Positions 56,632 to 64,000 of a stretch of 64,000 nucleotides of DNA are shown piece after piece. The notes under the pieces are model-generated. The model was not told where the DNA came from, ran no database searches, and was given only the letters and a program-made list of their open reading frames with translations. Where the stretch lies: NCBI GenBank assembly GCA_947247005.1, contig OX365959.1, positions 41,757,097 to 41,821,096 of the forward strand. The letters are read 5' to 3'. The number at the start of each line of letters is the position of its first letter. Within the stretch, counting starts at the first letter, position 1. The position numbers were made by a program, and so were the translations under genes. This stretch comes from Spisula solida (lineage: Eukaryota > Mollusca > Bivalvia > Venerida > Mactridae).

Positions 56632-58365
56632 TTAATCAGAATGTACTCTTATTATGTGATCTTTCATCTTATCCTTTCGAGAGAATGCTGAATCACAAAT
56701 ATCACACTTGAATGATTTTTCACCAGTATGTACTCTCATATGTACGTTCAGCTTATAATTTTGAGTGAACGCTGAATCACAAATATCACACTTAAATGGG
56801 TTTTCACCAGTGTGTTTGGGCATGTGTGTTTTCAGACTAATTTTGTGAGAAAATTCAGATCCACAAATATTACACTTGAATGGTTTTTCACCAGTGTGTA
56901 TTCTCATATGTTCTTTTAGTCTACTGAGGAGAGCAAACGCAGATACACAAATACCACACTTGAATGGCTTTTCCCCAGGGTGTGTTTTCATGTGTGCTTT
57001 AAAACTTTTGTTTTGACTGTATGCAGATCCACAAATATTACACTTGAATGGTTTTTCTTCCGAATGTCTGCTGAGGTGATATTTCATGTCATATTTGCGA
57101 ACAAAACCAGATCCACAAATATCACACATAAAAGGTTTTTCGCCTGAATGTGTCATCATGTGAACTTTCAAATTATTCTTGCGAGTAAAGGTGGAACCAC
57201 AAACTTCACAATTAAATGGTTTTTCACCAGTGTGTATTGTCAAATGATCTTTTAGCCCTCTGCTGTACCTGAATTCAGACCCACAAACATCACACTTGAA
57301 TGGTTTTTCACTTGAATGTGTCGTCATGTGATTTTTCAGTTTATCCTTGCGAGTAAAGGCAGATCCACAAACATCACACTTGAATAGGTTTTCACCAGTG
57401 TGTATTTTCAAGTGTTCTTTTAGACTTCCGCTATACCCATATGCAGACCCACAAACATCACACTTGAATGGTTTTTCACCTGTATGTGTCCTAATATGAC
57501 CTTTAAGGTTTTCACAAGTATGTATGTTCATGTGCTTTTTAAGACAGTCATTTTGAGTGAATGCAGATCCACAAATATCACACTTAAAGGGTTTTTCACC
57601 AGTATGAACTCTCATGTGACGTTTGAGGTTGCAACTTATGTTGAATGCAGATCCACAAATATCACACTTAAATGGTTTTTCACCTGAATGTAGTCTCAAA
57701 TGGTTTTTCATGTCATGTTTGCGAGTAAAGGCAGATCCACAAACTTCACACTTGAATGTTTCGCCTGTATGAACTCTCATGTGACTTTTAAGGTTTCCAC
57801 TTGTGCTGTATGAAGATCCGCAGATATCACACTTGAATGTGTTTTCGCCACTATGTACATTCATATGATCTTTCAGACTTCTTTTTATTGTGAATGCAGA
57901 TCCACAAATATCGCACTGAAATGGTTTTTCACCAGTATGTACTCTTATATGAGCTTTCAGATTAGCGTTTCTATTGAATGCAGTTCCACAAATATCACAC
58001 TTAAATGGTTTCACCCCAGTGTGTAATCTCAAATGCCGTTTCAGACTTACACTTTAAGTGAATGCAGATCCACAAATATCACACTTAAATGGTTTCACCC
58101 CAGTATGTAATCTCAAATGCCGTTTCAGACTTACACTTTGAGTGAATGCAGATTCACAAATATCACACTTAAATGGTTTTTCACCAGTATGTACTCTTAT
58201 ATGAACTTTCAGATCAGTGTTTGTATTGAATGCAGACCCACAAATATCACACTTAATGGGTTTTTCACCAGTATGTACTCTCATGTGAACTTTAAGTGAA
58301 GAACTTGTCCTGAATACTGATTCACAAACGCCACAAATAAAAGATGGTTTCCCAGATTGTTCCAT
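56632..58365 (-). pseudogene. ZNF-E: C2H2 zinc-finger gene, about 20 fingers, one in-frame stop
   Basis: The single frame from 58365 to 56632 opens [18 protein letters not shown] and holds 20 near-complete fingers plus one that lost its Cys pair ([12 protein letters not shown]), ending IIRVHSD. Codon 104 (58054-58056) is TAA where the sister finger has CAA (Gln in SAFTQSVSLK). Translation would stop after 103 residues, 3.5 fingers. The remaining 474 codons are open and in frame; the ATG-less frame beginning near 58032 is not an independent gene. Fingers 3 and 4 are an 84-bp tandem duplication, nearly identical apart from this codon. A linker near 57765 is one residue short (TGETFKC). A single recent nonsense change, an allelic variant or a base error are all possible. 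Confidence 0.87.
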
Positions 58366-58379
58366 TATTGTTTATGTTC

Positions 58380-59280
58380 ACAGGTTGTTAAGTAGAATAG
58401 TGTAGAATTCAGTCAGTTTTACAGGTTGTTAAGTAGAATAATGTAGATCTCTTGTCAGTTTTCACAGGTTGTTCAGTAGAATGGTGTAGAGCTCAGTAAG
58501 TTTTCACAAGTTGTTCAGTAGAATGGTGTAGAGCTCAGTAAGTTTTCACAAGTTGTTCAGTAGAATGGTGTAGAGCTCAGCCAGTTTTCACTGGTTGTTC
58601 AGTAGAATGGTGTAGAGCTCAGTAAGTTTTCACAAGTTGTTCAGTAGAATGATGTAGAGCTCAGCCAGTTTTCACAGGTTGTTCAGTAGAATGGTGTAGA
58701 GCTCAGTAAGTTTTCACAAGTTGTTCAGTAGAATGGTGTAGAGCTCAGCCAGTTTTCACTGGTTGTTCAGTAGAATGGTGTAGAGCTAAGTCAGTTTTCA
58801 CTGGTTGTTCAGTAGAATGGTGTAGAGCTAAGTCAGTTTTCACAGGTTGTTCAGTAGAATGGTGTAGAGCTCAGTCAGTTTTCACAGGTTGTTCAGTAGA
58901 ATGGTGTAGAACTCAGTCAGTTTTCACAGGTTGTTCAGTAGAATGGTGTAGAACTCAGTCAGTTTTCACTGGTTGTTCAGTAGAATGGTGCAGAACTCAG
59001 TCAGTTTTCACAGGTTGTTCAGTAGAATGGTGTAGAACTCAGTCAGTTTTCGCAGGTTGTTCAGTAGAATGGTGTAGAACTCAGTCAGTTTTCACAGGTT
59101 GTTCAGTAGAATGGTGTAGAACTCAGTCAGTTTTCACAGGTTGTTCAGTAGAATGGTGTAGAACTCAGTCAGTTTTCACAGGTTGTTCAGTAGAATGGTG
59201 TAGAACTCAGTCAGTTTTCACAGGTTGTTCAGTAGAATGGTGTAGAACTCAGTCAGTTTTCACAGCTTGTTCAATAGAAT
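58380..59280 (-). repeat. 42-bp minisatellite upstream of ZNF-E, about 21 copies
   Basis: The largest array of the family. In plus orientation units read GGTTGTTCAGTAGAATGGTG then TAGAACTCAGTCAGTTTTC. The gene-distal units carry GAACTC, the proximal ones GAGCTC, and the proximal half alternates CACAAGTTG and CACTGGTTG, giving an 84-base sub-pattern. It begins about 15 bases before the start codon. Confidence 0.93.
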
Positions 59281-59385
59281 GGTAGCGTTGCTGTGTGAGT
59301 GTTGTTTATATATTTGTGTGTCTACAGTTTCACTAAATGTGACTAATCATTCAGTTCACACTGTCACACTTTCTGAAAGTAGAGT
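59281..59385 (-). promoter_or_regulatory. Predicted 3' splice site and exon head of ZNF-E
   Basis: In the minus sense CTCTACTTTCAG|AAAGTG (AG at 59373-59374), then GACAGTGTGAACTGAATGA and GAAACTGTAGACAC, as at ZNF-B and ZNF-D, with a short insertion between them. Confidence 0.5.
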
Positions 59386-59514
59386 ACATATAAATGTAAA
59401 CAGTCAATTACACAAGAGCCATGTTCACCATGGCCATTCCCTGCAGTTTATGTTTGTTACTATTGTGCGTTAAATAGAAACAGGATAAGATAGAAAAAAA
59501 GGACAAATATATTA

Positions 59515-61725
59515 AACAAGAGGACCATTGGCCCTTAAGCACTCACCTTAAGGCAGAATCAGTATTTGTTGTGATATGATCTTGATATTTGATGCAGACT
59601 TTATAAATAAACAGTTTGTGGCCAGATTTTATAAAGATGAGGTATAAAATGTGACCTCTAGCTAGTATCAACAAGGTTTTTCTTTGATGTGATCTGGTGA
59701 CCTACTTTTTAACACCAGGTGACCCAGTTGCGAACATGACCTAGATTTTATACAGACAAACATTGTGACCAAGTTTTATAAAGATTAGGCAAAAAGTGTG
59801 ATCATTGGAGTGTTAACAATAGTTTTCTTTGATGTGACCTTGAGACCTAATTTTTGAACCCAGATGACCCAGTTACTAACTTGACGTAGATTACATGGAG
59901 ACAAACATTGTGACCAAGTTTTATAAGGATAAGGCGACCTGTACAGTGTAAACAAAGGTTTTCATAAATGTGACCTGCTGACCTAGTTTGTGACCATAGA
60001 TGATCCAGTTACAAACTGATCACTACAGCAGGCGTTAAGTGCCGTGTGACGGCTGTAAAGTCTCCCTGTACTTCACTTCAGTGTAGTTATCATTTCAAAT
60101 ATGTGTGTCATTTATTGCGGCGTGAGTATATATTATAGGCTTGCTTGAAATATCCATTTTTTGGGGATGTGGATGGTTCGTAATAAAGATTAGGTAAAAA
60201 TGTGACCTCTAGAGTGTTAACAAGGGTTTTCTTCAATGTGGCCAGGTGACCTAGTTTTTGACCCAGTTCTGAATCTATCAATGTGTCTGTATCTAGTGGG
60301 GCGAAATTCAATCAGGCAAAATTATGTAATTGGTTATCATCCTTGTTCATTGATTTGACCTTGCGACTTAGTTTTTGACCCGGTGTAACAGGCCAAATTT
60401 TCCCCCTGTCCATTTTTTCCCCGGGGGAAAAACCAGGCCGGCCCGGTTTTCCCCGGGGAAAAGTTGGCCGGTCCATTCTTACCCCCCCCCTGGTCCATTT
60501 TTTCGCCCCTAAAAATTCAAATTTATTATGATATTTGAATGTAAACTTGGCCTCTTTTTCCCCCCCTTGGCCCCGTTTTTCCCCCCTAGAAGTTGAAGTT
60601 TCTAGTATGATGATCAAATGCAGCATTGGCTTCTTTTTTCCCCCTTGGCCCCGTTTCCCCCCCCCCTAGAAGTTAAAGTTGCTAGTATGTATCATATGCA
60701 GCATTGGCCTCTTTTTTCCCCCTTGGCCCCGTTTTTCCCCCCTAGAAGTTGAAGTTTCTAGTATGATGATCAAATGCAGAATTGGCCTGTTTTTTCCCCC
60801 TTGGTCCCGTTTTTCCCCCCAAGAAGTTGAAGTTTCTAGTATGTTGATCAAATGCATATTAGACCTTGTACTTCTAGGAGAAAAACACGGGGACAAGGGG
60901 GGTGAAGGGGTGAATGCTTAGACATTGTATATTTAGGGCAAATTGGACAAAATTAGGTAATGGTTTATCATCCTTGTTCGAGACCTTGAACTACTATGGA
61001 GGAAAAGACTAGAAACGTTATCTTCTAGAGGGGAAAAAGGGGCCAAGGTGGGGAAAAAATAGGCCAATGCTGCATTTGATCAACATACTAGAAACTTCAA
61101 CTTCTAGGGGGGAAAAATGGGGCCAAGGGGGGAAAAAGAGGCCAATGCTGCATTTGATCAACATACTAGAAACTTCAACTTCTAGGGGGGAAAAATGGGG
61201 CCAAGGGGGGAAAAAGAGGCCAATGCTGCATTTGATCATCATACTAGAAACGTTAACTTCTAGGGGAAAAAACGGGGCCAAGGGGGGAAAAATAGGCCAA
61301 TGCTGCATTTGATCATCATACTAGAAACTTCAACTTCTAGGGGGGAAAAACGGCCTAGATAAAGTGTAAGACTTGATCAAGAATAGTGTTTATTAGGGGG
61401 GAAAAAATGGACCAGAGGGGGAAAAAAGGCCTGGGCCCGATCTTTCCCCCGGGGAAAAACTGGCCGGGGGAAAGAAAGGACTGCTACAGTAACAGGCCAA
61501 ATTTTCCCCCTGTCCATTTTTTCCCCGGGGAAAAACTGGCCGGGGGAAAAAAAGGACCGCTACACCTGGATGACCTAGATTTTGTTGAGATGATCATTGT
61601 GACCAAGTTTCATAAAGATTAAGTCAAAATTGTGACCTCTAGTGTCTACACAAGCAAATTGTTGACGGACGAACGACCACAAAAGCTCACTCTGTCACTT
61701 TGTGACAGGTAAGCTAAAAACACAC
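59515..61725 (+). mobile_element. GCTCACCTG-family repeat, split by other insertions
   Basis: Starts AACAAGAGGACCATTGGCCC and ends GCTCACTCTGTCACTTTGTGACAGGTAAGCTA. Between about 60020 and 60175 there is unrelated sequence, and 60384-61568 is a G/C-rich foldback block. The family phrases resume on both sides of each (GTTTTTGACCC before, TGGATGACCTAGATTTTG after). Confidence 0.78.
60384..61568. mobile_element. Foldback element built from 76-80-bp C-rich/G-rich units
   Basis: The left arm (to about 60870) has four to five units of TTGGCCCCGTTTTTCCCCCC, CTAGAAGTTGAAGTTTCTAG and GATCAAATGCAGCATTGGCC. The right arm (from about 61010) has five units of the exact complement. Both sides also carry AACAGGCCAAATTTTCCCCC. 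The ends GGTGTAACAGGCC and GGACCGCTACACC are inverted with mismatches. This is the plan of a foldback transposon. The sequence is strand-asymmetric and low in complexity, and all frames through it are artefacts. Confidence 0.75.
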
Positions 61726-61994
61726 AAAGCACAATGCCCAAAGAAACAAGAGCAGATCCGCCCAAGTCAAAGCTGTCGAAAAGTATAATAAATTATGTCT
61801 AGCTGAATGACCCAGTAGAAAAGATTCAGCAACCAAAAGGCGGAATGCCTACGCTGAATGACCTAGTTACAACAGTAAAACTGCTGAACTACATACTTTT
61901 TTTTGTAGTTATAGCAGCCTAAGTCTCAAAAGTTAAATAACAGTATTAAAACGTTGAAAAGCCCGTATAGTCGGATGACCTACTTAGTCCAAGC
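61726..61994. other. Unclassified spacer
   Basis: No gene or repeat recognised. Confidence 0.3.
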
Positions 61995-62500
61995 TATCAT
62001 TTTTGACCCCAGATGATCAAATTACAAACTTGACCTAGATTTTATAGAGACATACATTGTGATCAAGTTTCATTAAGATTATGTCAAAAATGTGACCTCT
62101 AGAGTGTTAACAAGGTTTTTCTTTGATGTGACCAAGTGACCTAGTTTTTAACCCCAGATGACCTATTTACAAACTTGACCTAGATTTCATAGAGACACAC
62201 ATTGTGACCAAGTTTCATTAAGATTATGTAAAAATTGTGACCTCTAGAGTGTTAACAAGGTTTTTCTTTGATGTGACCTAGTGACCTAGTTTTTGACCTC
62301 AGATGACCCAATTACGAACTTGACCTAGATTTCATAGAGACAAACATTGTGACCAAGTTTAAAAGAGATTAAGTGAAAATTATGCCCTCTAGAGTGTTAC
62401 CAGTCCAATTGTTGAAGGTGGACGGCGGACTGCGCACGACGGACAAAAGGATGATCACAATAGCTCACCTTGGGCACTTCATGCTCAGGTGAGCTAAAAG
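61995..62500 (+). mobile_element. GCTCACCTG-family repeat, alternative right end
   Basis: Internal ACCTAGATTTCATAGAGACA modules, then the right end AATAGCTCACCTTGGGCACTTCATGCTCAGGTGAGCTAAAAG, the same hairpin type as 42170-42205. The left terminus is missing. Confidence 0.82.
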
Positions 62501-62505
62501 AGCTT

Positions 62506-62568
62506 GGGCCTGATCTTTCCCCGGGAAATCTAAGCCAGGGGAAAAAAAGGACCGCTACACCGGGTCGA
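62506..62568 (+). mobile_element. Solo end of the foldback element
   Basis: TGGGCCTGATCTTTCCCCGG...AAAAAAAGGACCGCTACACCGGGT repeats the right border of 60384-61568 (near 61430-61490 and 61540-61568). Only the end is present, directly behind a mollusc repeat. Confidence 0.7.
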
Positions 62569-63622
62569 TGATGTTTTAAGTGGCGGGTTTTGGATTGATT
62601 CCAAGATATAATTTTCAGATCCCTTACCAATATTATTTACGGCTGTTATTCTTATAAATCTTACTTTTTGTAATTTTTGGGATGTTCTGTATCTGCTGCA
62701 AATGATCAAACCACTTTGGTTTACGAAAAACTATTTCTTTGGGATATACTACTACGGTAAACAATAATGACGGAAAGAAACGGAGTTAACCAAAAGTGAT
62801 TGAAACTTTGATAAACGAAAACGGCCAATGATTACCAAAGCGCACACAATTTTAGCATTATGGTACAAATGTAGTACATGCCATAATCCGGCCAATTTTA
62901 GACTAGCGTATCCATTTGGTGTATGATCTTTGGTATCTACACGAGTAGTCAAACTATTTAGACGCAACCTATACATGGATGCCTGTATTAAGTGCCCAAA
63001 ATCCAGTGCATTTTAAATTTTCATGAAATTTGCATTTAACGCCAATTTCTGGCATTTTTTGGCTCTGTACATGTCCAATACTATAAAAAAACTCAAAACC
63101 CTTAGAATACCTGGTAATATTGGCCGTTAAAATGAGCTTTAAAAGCTATTGATCACTCATCGTGTTTTTTGTTTGTTGGCAATTTCTAGCTAATTCATCT
63201 TAATTCCACTACAAATGTTCGTTAATTTTCTGTTTGTTTACTTTAAGCGAGTTCATTTTAAGGTTCCGCTCAATTAATTTTTTTACTGTTTCCGTTTGTT
63301 AGAAATCAAGCGAGCCAATGTCTGAGTATTCAGATTGGTCGATAAGCGAATGACGTTTGACAAGGACCACAACAAGAACTATGGCTGAAATTGAGGTCAT
63401 AATTGCGATATAGCCGTGTTTAAGTTGTGGGAAGAACATGTTGCTGTGCATTTTTTAAAATATTATCATTATCGGTGTCTATCGCGAGATAAAGGTTCAT
63501 TCTTCATGGAAATGCTATATATTTCATGGTGGGTAGACGTTTTCATATATTTTATAAGAGCTGAAAGTGTGCATTTTATCTGTGCCCAAAGTCTGACGGC
63601 AGACAGCTGATCTACTTCACAA
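62569..63622. other. Unclassified intergenic DNA
   Basis: No frame with recognisable motifs. AT-rich. Confidence 0.35.
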
Positions 63623-63712
63623 ACAAATTGTTGACGGACAGACAACAGATGAACAAAGGAGGAAGACTGATCACAAAAACTCACTTTAACACATTGTGAC
63701 AGGTGAGTTAAA
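63623..63712 (+). mobile_element. GCTCACCTG-family right-end fragment
   Basis: AAATTGTTGACGGACAGAC, then GATCACAAAAACTCAC and TTGTGACAGGTGAGTTAA. Only the last about 90 bases of the family are present. Confidence 0.75.
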
Positions 63713-63776
63713 ATAGCAGCTACTTGAAGACAGTTTAGATCGGTCTAACAAACTCCAAGCACGGATTTCAGGAGAG

Positions 63777-63800
63777 GCAGTGGCTAGTCGTCCGGCACCT
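63777..63800 (+). mobile_element. Solo terminus of family T
   Basis: GGCAGTGGCTAGTCGTCCGGCACC, identical to the first 24 bases of the copy at 432, followed by unrelated sequence. Confidence 0.6.
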
Positions 63801-64000
63801 TTTCTCTTTTCTTCAGGTAACTTCTCCCAGTTGTATTGGGACATTCAATCACTGTAGTGATGAATAAAACTGTGATCCAATAGAATCGTGAGAAACAATA
63901 CATGCACATGCCTTTTTACAACATATTATTTTACTGTTGGCGTATCGCTTAAAGTCTATCACTATATATACGTATGTCCGTGAGTTTTTAACGCGTTATA
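63801..64000. other. Window edge, nothing recognised
   Basis: No gene or repeat seen in the last 200 bases. Confidence 0.3.

Noticed and set aside
56632..58032. 466-codon minus frame as a separate gene
   Set aside because: It begins at a non-ATG codon in the middle of a finger, 7 codons after an in-frame TAA, and in the same frame as the real start at 58365. It is the downstream part of ZNF-E.
60312..61622. Repetitive EKRGQGG/PPWPRFSPLEVEVSS proteins
   Set aside because: These are translations of the foldback element's 76-80-bp units on both strands.

Overview
The window is eukaryotic, AT-rich, repeat-dense DNA. It is most likely from a bivalve mollusc. The basis is the many copies of a repeat ending in GCTCACCTGTC...GACAGGTGAGC, LINE fragments of invertebrate type, Tc1/mariner-like miniatures with CGAGGG ends, and a run of single-exon polydactyl C2H2 zinc-finger genes. 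The species cannot be named from the sequence alone. No rRNA gene, functional tRNA gene, CRISPR array or bacterial-style operon was seen.

The genic content is one dispersed family of five related C2H2 zinc-finger (ZNF) loci, called A to E here. A is at 9408-10448 (-) and reads through 12 fingers. B is at 25938-26543 (+), with 4 good fingers followed by a frameshifted tail. C is at 37853-38572 (+), with 8 fingers, cut short by a 31-bp tandem repeat. D is at 48940 to 45439 (-), with 16 fingers in frame, then frameshifts, and a 1357-bp transposon that splits the 3' part. E is at 58365-56632 (-), with about 20 fingers and one in-frame stop in finger 4. All begin with nearly the same peptide ([14 protein letters not shown] type) and have no KRAB, BTB or other N-terminal domain in the coding exon.

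Upstream of every start codon lies a 42-bp minisatellite: about 11 copies at A, 10 at B, 18 at C, 1-2 worn copies at D and 21 at E. Each array is preceded by a conserved block that opens with a good 3' splice site (TTTCAG|AA type). The simplest reading is that the minisatellite is the 5' UTR part of the coding exon. A further repeat (R) with a conserved GTAAGC donor occurs three times, each time upstream of A, B or C and in that gene's orientation. It is a candidate promoter/first exon.

Layout: 0-5 kb holds LINE fragments, a 62-bp satellite and dispersed repeats. 7-9.2 kb holds miniature DNA transposons. 9.3-11 kb is ZNF-A. 12.2-15.9 kb is a 3.66-kb element with TIRs of about 560 bp and TTAA duplications. 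16.9-24.7 kb holds R copies, a mariner-like MITE and a repeat with a nested 996-bp element. 25.4-26.5 kb is ZNF-B. 27.6-29 kb is a dead mariner. 30-34.6 kb is a stack of nested transposons. 34.9-36.6 kb is a split mollusc repeat. 37-38.9 kb is ZNF-C. 39-45 kb holds MITEs, a tRNA-derived SINE and duplications. 45.4-49.1 kb is ZNF-D. 51-55.9 kb holds repeats and a duplicated 32-bp satellite. 56.6-59.4 kb is ZNF-E. 59.5-64 kb holds mollusc repeats split by a G/C-rich foldback element.

Taken together this looks like a rapidly turning-over ZNF array. Genes were copied with their upstream minisatellite and flanks, finger numbers changed by 84-bp and 429-bp duplications, and most copies are being broken by nonsense changes, frameshifts and transposon insertion. 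Functional statements are family-level inferences. Boundaries come from reading the sequence by eye.
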